Positions 53,861 to 64,000 of a stretch of 64,000 nucleotides of DNA are shown piece by piece; positions within the stretch are counted from its first letter, which is position 1; the number at the start of each line of letters is the position of its first letter. The stretch is taken from positions 1,290,236-1,354,235 of the forward strand of contig NW_021167081.1 in NCBI RefSeq assembly GCF_003711515.1, written 5' to 3'. Below the pieces are notes generated by a model. That model was not told the DNA's origin and did not search any database. It saw only the letters and a program-made list of their open reading frames with translations. This stretch comes from Sodiomyces alkalinus F11. Lineage: Eukaryota > Ascomycota > Sordariomycetes > Glomerellales > Plectosphaerellaceae. The position numbers and the translations under genes were made by a program.

Positions 53861-55400
53861 CGCTGCGTACGACGGCGGGTTGAGAAATATGATGGCAAGA
53901 CAGGGCTCAATAGGTAGGTACAGAGTATGTATAGGACCAGAGGAGGACTAGAGGAGGAATAGAGGAGGGAGAAGGGGACTAAAAAAAGATATCGAAGATA
54001 ACTATCCAGGGCAGTAAAGAGATGGAAGGAGAAGGAGAAGTGAGGCCAGTAAAATAAGGCTATTAGCAGGAAGACGAAAAGGAAGGGCCTCTAAGGGGAG
54101 AGACCCCTCTTCCCCATTATCGGGTTATCATCATGTATCATCATCTACCTAAGGTACCTACCTAGGTAAGGTAAAGTAAGGTACCCAAGGTAGCTTCCTG
54201 CATTGCTGCATCAGGCCATACGTCCTGTCTAATGGTAATACGTACGACAAGACCGCGGGGATGCGGCAAGTACTGCCTACCTTACCTGGCACAAGAACAA
54301 ACCCAAGCGTATGGTTAAAGTACTCTTCGTGCCTTTTAGTACAACACTGAAGTCAGCGCTGCGCTGCCCTACACCGGTATGTAGCTGCTACTCTGCAAGT
54401 TCTAACCGAGCCGAGCCAACCGCATTCATCTTACATGCAATACCACCCACCTACATCTAAGCGACCTACTTTGCAGAATGGCCAAGGTACCCTGCCCTAA
54501 TAAGCCCAGGGGAGGGGTGCTTTTCTGCTTTTTCTTCACGAGCTCAGCCCTCAAAATATCTTGCATTCCCCTATTCGTCCCGTTACCAAAGCACTTGTAA
54601 ATGTGCTTAGACGCAGCCAGTAACCAATTAGGTGTCCCTGTTTAACCGAGTAAGACGTCGCCAATTAAATACCCGGTAGACCTAAACCGCGGAAGGGCTG
54701 TGGCGGAGAGCCATCAAGGTCAAGGTCAGCGGCTCGTCTCACCGTATACATATAATTACCCTACAAGTGCTGAAAGGAAAACGGCCCAACAAATATTTGT
54801 TACGTCTAAATAACCTGCCTTTTCTATTCCATACTAAAAGCCTATACTTGCAAGAGGAGATACCCTTTAGTCATTTCAGGTAGCTTTGATTACTATTTGG
54901 ACATTTTCCCCATCCATTTGTTTTTTTCTCAAAAGGATGCTAGCCTTTTCGCCGTCACGCTGTTGCCCTCCTGTCTCTCCTATCTCCTGGCGCCTTGTCC
55001 ATCTCGGCGCCCATCAAGACCCCTCCCCCAAACACAGGTGTTCTGTACCTGGTTGAGAACCGCAAAACACCCAGACCCATGCTGAACCTCAGCCTCCAGA
55101 ACGAAGCACAGCAGTGCTCACAAAACAAGAAGAGGTGTCTTAGGGACAGCCCTGTAATATCCAAAAAGGGGGAATGAAAAGAAATGAAAAGAAAAAGAAA
55201 TGAAAATGGATAAGCGACGGCATTGCGGATGCTCGTGTGGTGATGCGTGATGAGTGATGAGTATGAGTGATGCGTGATGAGGCAGGTCCAGAATGTTCCA
55301 AATGCTGACTGGTCCAGGATGCTAAATCGTAGAGGAAGACTGACAATCGATATATACGAGACGCAGGTCGTGAAAATTGGACAAAGGCACAACGCCGTTG
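53861..55400. other. Intergenic region rich in AGGTA and GATGA repeats
   Basis: AGGAGGA-type purine repeats lie at 53935-53985. A dense cluster of CTAAGGTACC, CCTAGGTAAGGTA and GTACC words lies at 54144-54195. GTGATGAGTGATGA-type repeats occur at 55230-55285. No gene is seen. Confidence 0.5.
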
Positions 55401-57850
55401 CTACCTCATGCCGCCAAAGTCCATGTCAGGACCTCCCATCCCCGACATAGCACCAAGGTCGCCCGTGTTGGATCGCTGAAGTGCATGGAAATCGCCCACC
55501 GTCTTGGGAATCTGCGTCTGTTGCGCTATTGCAAAACTGCTGGTCCTTTGCGGTGCTTGCCGCGGCATTTGCCCCACCATTGCGTTGCCCCCGTTGGACA
55601 TCGTCTGCGACATGGAATGACCAGACGGCATGGATGCAGTGTTCAAACCGCCTTGGTTTGCAGTCGATGGTCCATTATACCCCATGCCTTGTCCTGCTGG
55701 TTGTATGCTGCCATGACCGTGACCGTGACCGTGACCGTGGGAGTGGCCGTGTCCGTGGGAGCGGGCATGAGGGTGGCCCATGCTCGAGGACACCTGCGGA
55801 GAGTTCAGGTACTGGTTTTGCATGACGTGGTGCGGATGGTGTGGGTGTTGGTTGGACGCATTCATCGACGAGCCGGGCCCTGTTGATATTGGGCTCATCA
55901 CTATATCAGACATGGGACCACAGAAGTCGCCGAGGTTTTGGCGAGGGAACTCCACTCCAGGAGACATGATGCCGGGCGAGCTGACAAAAGGAGAGCCCAT
56001 ATCCGTGGCGCTCGACGACGGCGGCGGCGGAGCAGGAGGGAGGGACGCGGCGGCCGGAGGCGTTTGTATGCTCCCGTCGCTTCCGCTGCTGCTCATCTCG
56101 AAGCTCTTCTCGTATTCCGCCACAGGAAACTTTCGCTCGTACTCCGAATCCATCTGCATTTGCATCTGAGGCGGTGGTTGCGCCATGCCAGCGTTTCCGA
56201 ACCCGTCGAAAATGTCCATGTTGCCGAGCGGGCAGTTGTCCGGCGCGTTTTCCAGCATCGGATTGGTGAGTCGAGGAAGCATTTGGTGAACTTTGCTGAA
56301 AAACAACGGAAGAAAATGGTGGTGTCCGTGGCGCAGCATGCCGACCACGTTGAGAAGTTGGCTCAGGTGCTCTCGGGGGCCGAGCGTAAACGGATCTCGC
56401 GATGCTGGCTGATTGGCAAGGTACTCTGTCATGTGAGACCCAACGTCAAATAATTTCTCAATCTGAGTTTATAATGTCAGCCAAGTCATCGAAGAACCTT
56501 TGTCACCCCGTTCTCAAGAGAACGGGCTCAGCGTGCATCGGGGCAACACTCACCAGCCCGGAGCCTAACAGTTCCATCCCTTGACCGGGGAATTGAGTGG
56601 CAAATTTCATCAGGAGCTCATGCGAGAGGTCCCGCGGGCACTGCCAGTGGATACCGTCACCGTTGTGGGAGCCAATGCTACCGTTCGTCAGCTGCCAGTG
56701 CGTCGTCTTGATCCACTGCTGGTTGGTCTGCAGGTCGGCTAGCTGGCCATCCTGGCAATGGAAGGTAGGTATTATCTCGTTCAACTGCTTCTGCAGAGCC
56801 GCTGTGTGCCCGCTAGACTGGTTGTTCCGCGTCTTGTTCCAGACGCCGGTAAACGAATCATCGAAAGAGTGGAAGAGTTTGACCAGCATGACAAAGCTGT
56901 TCAGTTGAGGGGCCTGAGAATCAGTAGGGTCATCCGAAACGGAGGGTGGCTTGATGGTGGCTTGGAGCGTTAATGGTCGTTGCCACTGGATGGCATGGGC
57001 TCTGCGAGTTGAATCATTAGCATTTGAGCAAAGTCCAAGCCGTCGCGCAGGCGCAATGAGACCCTTACCTTTCAAGAACGAAGAACAGCCAATAAAGACG
57101 TCTTCTCCTAGAAGATTCAGTGGCATCCCACTGGGAGTACGTCTCCTCCTTGTTCAGTCCGTTCATGTGAAGCATAGTAGTAGCCTCACGAAGATAGAAC
57201 CAAGCCTTGTTGTGTAGTTCGAGGGCGTGGTAGCAGGCCTGGATGAAGAAGCTCGTGGCCAACGTATGCAAGCTCGGGTTATCGAGATACTCATACCCCT
57301 TGCGGACACGCAGGCATTCCTCCAGGAGCAGTTGACTGGCGACCATGGTAGCGCCGGGGACCATTTCAAGGCCGTACGAGTCGCTCGGAGGGAGAGCCAT
57401 GCCCGGCTGCAGCATCATAAAGGCACATAGCGAAGCCAGGAGGCAGTACGAGTCTCGGTTCTTCTCCACAAACGGCGCTTGCTGATCGATATGACGGCGG
57501 TCGAGGATGGGGCCCTTGTCGTAGAGATTCGCGAAGTAAAACTCGACGCACTCATTGACGACCTCGGGAGCGAGCATACCGGGGGTCGGCGCGCCTCCGG
57601 GAGGATCGGGCGGACTAGGGATGCCGTTTATGCGGTTGTGAACTTTGGTCGCCAAACTCGTCTGCCGCTGCGACTCCCGCAGTTCACTGATGACTTTGGC
57701 GCGGGAGCCCTTTGGACCCTTCTTCTGGGGGACGGCATTGTATGTGCAGGCCAGTTGCGCGGAGGAGCAGTTTCGGCACGGGTTGATGCCGTCACACTTG
57801 ACCTTGCGACGGTGACACGCGTCGCAGGCTCTCTTAACGGCCTGCGTCAT
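55401..57850 (-). CDS. amyR: Zn2Cys6 transcription factor, AmyR/COL-26 type
   Basis: Three exons, 57850-57069, 57001-56554 and 56462-55401, give 763 residues. Phases and motifs agree at both joins (ERAHAIQW and GSGLIEKLFDV). The N-terminus is a binuclear zinc cluster with Cys 9, 12, 19, 25, 28 and 35 (CX2CX6CX5CX2CX6C), followed by the basic linker KKGPKGSRAKVISELRE. This linker, the fungal regulator domain (about 90-430) and the LTLQATI, GVWNKTR and LIEKLFDV blocks match what I remember of AmyR and its Neurospora orthologue COL-26, activators of starch and maltose catabolism and of glucose sensing. The C-terminus is Ser/Pro-rich and includes an unusual Gly-His repeat. No amylolytic target gene is in view, so the function rests on sequence resemblance alone. 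Confidence 0.78.
55695..55770 (-). repeat. Coding Gly-His repeat in the AmyR-like protein
   Basis: A hexanucleotide repeat (CCGTGA/CCGTGG on the plus strand) encodes about eight Gly-His or Ser-His dipeptides in the C-terminal part of the regulator, near residue 640. The codons alternate regularly, as expected for slippage expansion. Confidence 0.85.
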
Positions 57851-60645
57851 GGCTGCCGGGTCCGTCCTTGTGGTGATTATATCGTGTCGTGGCCCAGTGC
57901 GGCCGAGGCCGAATCGAAATCCGACGGGACCAGATGAGATGATCCCACTCCTGGTGGGTTACCCCGTCCGGCCGGTCTTGTTAGTTCAGCGCCTCTAAAG
58001 AAACCTCGGCCGTAAACCCAGGAGGCAAGGGAAGTCGATTAGGTAAATCCGAAAGCGAGATAACCTCACGCTTCCTGACGACGTAGCGTAGACGGTTATA
58101 GAGGCTTTACAGAGAGGAGGAAGTGGAGGCTGGCGGAGATCGAGAGTGGAATGGGCCGAATACGCCAGGAAGATTCCCAAATCATGGGCAGGCGGCGACA
58201 AATGGACAGTGTGTATTCGGCCCTTTCTGCAGGGCACAGGACTCCTCCTGGCTGCGTCCAAAACGCGGGGGTGGAAAGATGGAGATCCTGGGGTGGGTGA
58301 AGTCTGCTCGTTGAGGGGTGAGATCGAACAAGAACTGAGTTCTCGTTTGAATGGTCGATAGCTCACATCAAGCAGCTTCTAATAGCACATTGAGGGCAGG
58401 CCAGTCGATGGCGATGTTTAGAAATTTGCATGTTTAGTGTTGAAATGAAAATGGCAAAAAGGTGGAGGAAGGGAAGAGGAACGAACGAACGAACAAGGAA
58501 ACGAAGGGCGGGTTGCGGGCCCCGTTGAGGTGGATGGAGACTCGGGGGGAACGACCAGAATGAACAAGTAGCCCGCGTCCCAGTACTGGGGTAAGGTATG
58601 TGAGTAAGTCCAGGGGCGCAGGCTAGCTCCACAAGCCAATGGTAACAGGGGAACGGACAGTGCGGGTAGAGTTAGCAGTTGAGACATAACGGACAGGCCG
58701 ATCGTGAGGTACGTTGTACCTTACCTAAGAAAACAGTTTTTCTTAGCGTCTTACTACCTTAGTTTTGGCGAAGACCTAAAATTTACCAACTGGCTGCCGT
58801 CTACCAGGTACAAATAGTTCGTGCCGTCCCTGCGTACCTATTACGTAATTAGAAAGTTTGGACACTGTGTTAGATGTATTCTCTCAGGTACCTTAGCCTG
58901 GTAATAACTATAGTGCGTGCGTCTATCTTATTCTCTTACTCAGGACTACCTTGGACGATCGAGCTATTCCTGTGCTACGTATTGTCGCGTTGACAAGCTG
59001 ATTCAGCGCTATTATCCCTTGTGCGATACTCAGTAAAACACACTATGAAGGTTCATGACGCCTATATCGTCGTCGCATTATTACTGCCAGAACTCCATAA
59101 TCTCTTTTGCCTTAGGTTGTCTCGCACTCGCCAGCTATTTACCTACTAAACCTACCAGTGCCGGCCTACTTCCTCCACGTCAATATCGTCTGTCTTGTTA
59201 TCTTTTCGGTTGGTCTTCGTCGCGTTGCTCAGTTGCGTCACACTGTACGTATCGATGGCAGCCAAAAGAAAGAAGAGACAAGAAGAGTAAAAAGGAAAGA
59301 TGCAAAGCCAAGTCGATACGGAATGAGATTGTTCTTTTATAGTCGATCTTAGGTGTTTGGATGTCGAGAATATACTAATCCCCATGGGTGCGAACGTGGG
59401 GAGAAAGGGGGCACTGTTTATTATTATCATTCCTTGCTTCGTAATCTCCCATGTCACTCGATTGCGGTTAAAGCTAAGACGTTGCGCTGCGCTGCCGGTG
59501 TCTCTGGCGTCAGCTTAAGTCTAAGACACCTGTACAGCTACCGTTGACCCGTTGCCATGACTTGCTACGTACGAGGTACGATTAATATCAAAGTCGCCTA
59601 TCTAATCGCTGGTCAATATTCGGCTTGGTTTTGGAGGCAATCTAGGAGCCCTCGTCCTAACCAACTAGGTATTCCAAATCCAGCACTACCCCGAGTATCC
59701 TCGGTCTCCCATGTAAGATAGGTAGGTAGGTAACCTTCTAGTTAGTTTCAACTTGTATTTAATTTTGTATTTAAACCATAACTCGTCCTGGACGACGCGA
59801 AAAATACTTGAAAAACACGAAAGCCAAAACGAATTAGAAATCTTGACTCGTGAAACTCCACCCGGACGGCTTATGCTATGGAGTAGAACAACAGGACGAG
59901 TTCTGATCCAAAGGAAAATGTGAATTGGCTTCGAGACTGTCGCCTAGTGTACGTCACACCATCGCGGCAACTGTGTAGACCCCTGGCCCCGGTGTTGCGT
60001 TTTGGTAACGTCCAACCGATGGCGATCCTCGATCATCTTAGGCGAAGTGATACAAGGCGCATATACGTATCAGGCCGTACTGTTATGTTAGCATGAACTA
60101 CGGAGATGAAACTATAAAACTAGAGTAGGTATATACTCCGCCGTACTTACGTAGGACGACCCGCCTTCCCAAACTGTCGGCAAGGAACACCAGCACAGTG
60201 AAATTACAAGTGGTCTGGTGGGGTTTCCAGGAAAGCCAGCGACAGCCTAATCTATATTCGTCTTAAAGCAGAGCACGTACTAACACTCTCCACAGGCACC
60301 GTTTCGTCTCAGGCTATGGCGTTTTAAAGTCGGGCCGATAAGGCCAGCATCCCTCCACTTTTCTCCGTCAATCACGTCGAGCGGACCGCAAGGCTGACAA
60401 CTAACCCCGGATCGCTTCAAGCAGTGTTTGGCAGCCTCGAGCCTTTGAGTCTGGGATGAACCTCGTAATGTTCAAGCTGACTTGACACAGGAAACATTCC
60501 AAGACTCCCAAAAGTCTCAAAATAAAACGCTCCGCGTGGATCAAGATGGCCAAGTGTTCTCAACGCCCAAGTCGCCTGTGATACTGGTCTAACCCCCCTT
60601 TCAAATACACGCTCTCTTCCTTGCTCTTCCTTGACCCTTTGCAGG
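57851..60645. other. 2.8 kb gene-free region upstream of the AmyR-like gene
   Basis: It includes the AmyR-like promoter and the 3' flank of the RNase T2 gene. AAACGAACGAACGAAC repeats lie at 58480-58495. TACGTTGTACCTTACC and GGTAGGTAGGTAA words lie at 58705-58730 and 59718-59732. A minus-strand frame at 60417-60815 overlaps the RNase end in another frame and is not called. No other coding signal is seen. Confidence 0.5.
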
Positions 60646-61837
60646 TCATAGTTCCGCGCCCCTATCGCACCCACCAGGCCACCGACACTTCTTTGGGAGA
60701 TACCAAACCTGGTCGGCGCAGTTGCCAACGTCGCCGTGCTCCCCGTATCCTCTCGCTGGAATAAACCGGCCAGACTGCAGATTGCCCTGCACGAAGAAGG
60801 CGTACCACGCCTCATGCATCACGGACCTCTCATGTCCGCTGCACTTCAGAACGACGCTGCCACCGCTATATTTCTCCAGCGCCTTTTGGACCACCGCAAG
60901 CTCGTAAGTGCTCTCGTGGGTTGGGACGATGCCGGCCCACGCCAACGCCATGTAAGTGTCCAGGTTCCGGAACAGATGGAACGCGCGAGTGAAATACTCG
61001 ACGGCCTCCATGCCCGGCCGGTAGTCACCGCCGTAGCAAGAGGACGTGAGGGTGTTGATGCAGCTGGCGTGCTTGTTATACTCGTGAGTCCAGAGGTGTT
61101 CGTTAGATCCGCTGCAATGAGGAGTGTTACCAATCAGTACGCGGCACGCAAACAGTCAAGAGGTCTCTTGGCGAGAAGAAACCTGATGGCAGTCCGAAGG
61201 GGGGGGGAGGGGGGGTTGGGAGTAAAAAAGAAGAGGAAGAAGGGCCGAAGGGGTGGGCCCTGAAGTCATTGGGAGGCAATTGTACATACGATGCTGCTAC
61301 CCAGTATCGGTGCATGAGAGCAAGAAGCTCGTCCTGGCCATATTGGGTTAATATGTCCGAGATGTTGCTGAAATGCGGTGTCATGCCGCAGTAAGCCTCG
61401 TAGCTCCCATCGCAAAGATCGGGCCTATTCACAGCGGACATCAGCAGCTGAGGCTTTTTCATGGACTTTCTTTGGTGCGAGGTCAAGCCAGGTTACACTG
61501 GAGTCGGGGTTCCTGGCGAAGAGCGGGAGACCAACCAGAGGCCGTGTAAGGTCCAGTCCTCTTCTGCACCGGGGACGTGAGCCTCTTGGTCCCAGAATTG
61601 TGCGAGCAGTAACCGTCCACTGGGATGTACGAAGCAGCAGGTATCGCCAGTGACGGGAGTGTTGTTGCGGCAGCTAATGGGACCATCGATGGGACAGGAT
61701 GGGACGCCGCCAAGGTAAGGGACGTGTACGACATCGCGCTGGTTCGGGAGTGGGGACAAGGGTGTCTGCCATGAGAGTCGCGAGAGAAAGCCAGCGGCAT
61801 TATTGAATAGTCCTCGAAGTGAGATTCGTGGTGCCAT
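60646..61837 (-). CDS. T2-family ribonuclease
   Basis: Three exons: 61837-61536, 61424-61290 and 61111-60646, with introns of 111 and 178 nt, giving about 300 residues. An in-frame ATG at 61873 would add 12 residues. The N-terminal half has SCPIDGPISC, DTCCFVHPSG and then the first catalytic site WTLHGLWPD, whose Trp is rebuilt exactly across the first splice. The second site reads HEYNKHASC, created in exon 3 right after the second splice. The C-terminus ends GNC...WYLPK plus a short tail. RNase T2 enzymes cleave RNA through two histidines in secreted or vacuolar compartments. The second motif differs from the usual HEWxKHGTC at Trp, Gly and Thr but keeps His, Glu, Lys and His. The N-terminus is only weakly hydrophobic, so a secretory signal is not obvious. 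Confidence 0.85.
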
Positions 61838-63663
61838 GTTTGCAGAGGGCAACGAGTGCCCTACTAGCTTCAAAGCCTACCTACTTAGGAAATGGAATTA
61901 ATAGACGGTCTAATAGATGATATCAGGGAAGGACCTTACCTTATTGATTGAAGATTTGGCTTGGTAATTTAATTATGGGGGAACTAAATGAGACCAATGA
62001 GCTGCGGACGTCGGTCACGGCGTACCTGGAGGACAGATAGTGGGGGATCCGTGACTACGTCCCCGGGTCGGGAACTTCAGTGCTTGCTACTGTCTTTGTA
62101 CGTAGTAAACACTGTGTATTTTCACTGTCTAGCCGCACGTGGTTTCCTGCAACAAATCGAGAGTTGATTGGTCCTCTATGCCGAACCCCGGTTGAGCAAT
62201 ATACTTTTTCCGATGCAGGTTCCAAGCCACCAGCCCAGTCAGGCTAGACGTCGATGCAAATCCCAATACGAAGTCTCCGAGGGTGAATTCATCCCAGACA
62301 TTGAGTGAGCATTTCTCTGGCAGCTGCTGTGTTATCCAACTCTTTTTACCTGTCTATAGGCTCTCTACGTACGGATACTTTTGAGTATTGGTGACTGAAA
62401 ACCCGGCCTAGGACAAGCTGCCAATAACTGTCACTCCGAATCACTCCGAAGCTATTCGGTCCACTGAAGCTGCCACATCTTCACTCGAGGAACAGGACTC
62501 AACGTCTATGCCGAGCATTCCCGGCAGCTAGAGACCGCCGAGAATGTTTCTATCGCTAGTGTGGCTGTCTAGTGCGGGCGCTCCACAGCTCTTCGGCCCA
62601 GGAGGCCCTCGATGACCTCGAGTTTATCATCTCCTATGACCCTTGACTTGATAACTCAACGCATTGCGGGGTCCTAGCAGACCGAGCTATGTATATCTCT
62701 TTGCCTACAATGTTCGTTTCCGTGCCGGTTTCGGCGGGACGCGCCCAAACTAGCTTGTATGGTTTAACGCCGTGCCTGTGCAAGCCCTACGACTCCCGGG
62801 CCGATCCATCCCCGAATTGGTCGCCCGCAGCCCCTCGCATATTCAACCAGAGCCGCTTTAAGGTCGAGTTGCGTGAAGCGAGATCTTCCGCCGCAGGCGA
62901 TGAGTAGCAGCGAAACCCAATATATCACCATTATCATCGCCATGCATAATGCCCTCTATCCATCTCGCACAGGGTTAAGACATCAGTGCCTGGCGTGGCC
63001 TGTGTCTCACGAACCTCGCCGGAATTCACATTTATTCATCCCATAAGAGAAGGTCATGTCTCTTCGTAGGGCTGCTTAACCCAGTCCAGACCATGTGGGT
63101 GGGTACAGGCAAGCCAAATCCTCCAAGTCAGAGGGCGCCAAAAGGAACTTCTGTCAGTCTCAGACTCAGACCCATCCTCCCGCCTAGTATTCACCCACTC
63201 CACAGGGGGTGCCCTGTTGCTTTCTTGCCCTGTGAGTGGGAGAAAAGTCGACCAAGCTAGCTACACCTTTTCCCTCCCCCGCGAAAAAGACTGATATCTC
63301 CCTGAATCCACTTGGCGGTGGTGCCTAGGTTGCCCATTCAGGGGCCGTCGCCCCCCCTTCCCTCTTCTCATGGACATGGACATAACTCCTCGCCAACCAA
63401 ACCAGCCCCTCGTTCCCAGGCACTTTTGTTTTAATCCTTCACTCCTCTTTCATCATCTTTCATTTCATTGGGAGTACCTAATCGACCTCTTTTCGGCGCC
63501 TGCCGGGCGTCAGAAGACGACTCATCTGCACCGTTTCATGACGCAGACTTGGAGTCGATCCCTGAAGAAGGCGGTGTAACACACTGGCTATTGCCTCGGG
63601 ACCGTTAATTGACCCGACAGCGCGGAACCCTTACACCCTCATTACCCTACGTTGTATTGAGAC
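61838..63663. other. Intergenic region with a possible gene relic
   Basis: Apart from the possible relic at 62560-62910, no coding signal is seen. From about 63100 the sequence is pyrimidine-rich and probably forms the promoter and leader of the gene starting at 63664. CCTCCTC repeats begin near 63715 inside that gene. Confidence 0.5.
62560..62910 (+). pseudogene. Possible coding relic with frame changes
   Basis: Codon-like sequence shifts between frames. One frame reads SAQEALDDLEFIISYDP near 62600-62650. A second reads AYNVRFRAGFGGTRPN, a TAG, then LVWFNAVPVQALRLPGRSIPELVAR at about 62700-62840. A third ends RFKVELREARSSAAGDE near 62850-62906. The runs look like pieces of one protein broken by a nonsense codon and frameshifts. 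I do not recognise the protein, and the assignment could be chance. Confidence 0.3.
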
Positions 63664-64000
63664 ATGTTCAACTCGGCCGCCGGTTCGGTAAACGGACCAC
63701 CAGCTCTTCTTCTTCCTCCTCCTCCTCCTCCTCCTCCTGACTGCGACCATGACATCCACGGCCACGATATCTCCGCCCACACCACCCACCATGCTTTTCA
63801 CGCAAATTCGCCTTATCTGGCGTCGTCGGGACCATCCTTCTACCCGGCCGCCGCTCAGCACCAAGGTTACAGCGGGTCTCTGAGTTGGGGGCCGTCGACC
63901 CTGGCTGCGAACTCGAGCCCCGAAGCCCTGTTATATGAGAGACGACAGCCGGCGTCCTTTATGACCGCCGTCTCCCCGTTTCACTCGAATGCCTCAGCTT
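63664..64000 (+). CDS. 5' end of a gene running off the right edge
   Basis: From the ATG at 63664 the frame is open to the end of the window, at least 112 codons with no stop. The N-terminus is MFNSAAGSVNGPPALLLP followed by a run of eight Pro coded by CCT repeats, then a His- and Asp-rich stretch and Ser/Ala/Tyr-rich sequence. There is no domain yet. This composition is typical of the disordered head of fungal transcription factors or RNA-binding proteins, but nothing decides it. Confidence 0.5.
   Translation, partial: MFNSAAGSVNGPPALLLPPPPPPPPDCDHDIHGHDISAHTTHHAFHANSPYLASSGPSFYPAAAQHQGYSGSLSWGPSTLAANSSPEALLYERRQPASFMTAVSPFHSNASA

Noticed and set aside
60417..60815. 132-codon minus-strand frame overlapping the end of RNase T2
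   Set aside because: Different frame from the RNase. The RNase frame ends in the expected WYLPK tail, so no extra exon is needed.
1..64000. tRNA, rRNA and CRISPR arrays
   Set aside because: No convincing tRNA B-box with a matching A-box and cloverleaf, no rRNA-like sequence and no spaced direct repeats were seen by eye; a covariance-model search would be decisive for tRNAs.

Overview
This window is nuclear DNA of a filamentous ascomycete, most likely a Sordariomycete. The evidence is many short GT-AG introns (about 55-180 nt), a fungal gene set (CCR4 deadenylase, AcrB-like protein, kinesin-14, Zn2Cys6 regulator, P450, RNase T2), long low-complexity tracts in coding exons, and an LTR retrotransposon carrying the C-to-T / G-to-A scars of repeat-induced point mutation (RIP). 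I cannot name the genus. Exon joins are my own reading of frame, phase and GT/AG sites; no transcript or database evidence was available.

Left part (1-30.2 kb). A membrane-anchored polysaccharide deacetylase (2.06-2.84 kb, +) is followed by an AcrB-like ubiquitination-network protein (4.37-7.50 kb, -). After a 3.5 kb gene-free stretch comes a head-to-head pair: a small putative mitochondrial protein (11.0-12.0 kb, -) and an LYR-motif protein of the LYRM5/ETF-regulatory-factor type (12.48-13.29 kb, +). A very long methyltransferase with an 800-residue low-complexity N-terminus (14.08-17.70 kb, -) and a 4.5 kb gene-free region precede CCR4 (22.20-24.63 kb, +). A small three-exon protein of unknown function (25.8-26.7 kb, +) follows a 40-base C tract. 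A second head-to-head pair is a conserved putative mitochondrial protein (27.3-28.66 kb, -) and mitochondrial ClpP (29.07-30.21 kb, +, five exons, two of them 19 and 26 nt).

Middle (30.5-38.4 kb). A 7.9 kb Ty3/Gypsy element with chromodomain sits between clpP and ILV3. Its two LTRs (about 148-150 bp) differ almost only by transitions, and its gag, protease, reverse transcriptase, integrase and chromodomain frames are full of TAA/TAG stops. A further degenerate reading frame lies between the chromodomain and the 3' LTR.

Right part (38.4-64 kb). ILV3 dihydroxy-acid dehydratase (+) starts only about 330 bp downstream of the 3' LTR. Then come a LOA1/Vps66-like acyltransferase (-), kinesin-14 (KlpA-like, +, seven inferred exons with an unusual 650 nt intron and an unresolved in-frame stop), a conserved fungal protein of unknown function (+), a stand-alone thioesterase (-), a cytochrome P450 (-), an AmyR/COL-26-type Zn2Cys6 regulator (-), a T2-family ribonuclease (-), a probable gene relic near 62.5 kb, and the 5' end of a gene running off the right edge.

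Functionally these are mostly housekeeping genes: mitochondrial proteostasis and metabolism (ClpP, LYR protein, ILV3), mRNA decay (CCR4), microtubule motor (kinesin-14), lipid acylation (LOA1) and carbon regulation (AmyR-like). The thioesterase and P450 are the only pair hinting at secondary metabolism, and there is no backbone enzyme in view. The most notable non-gene structure is the RIP-mutated retroelement.
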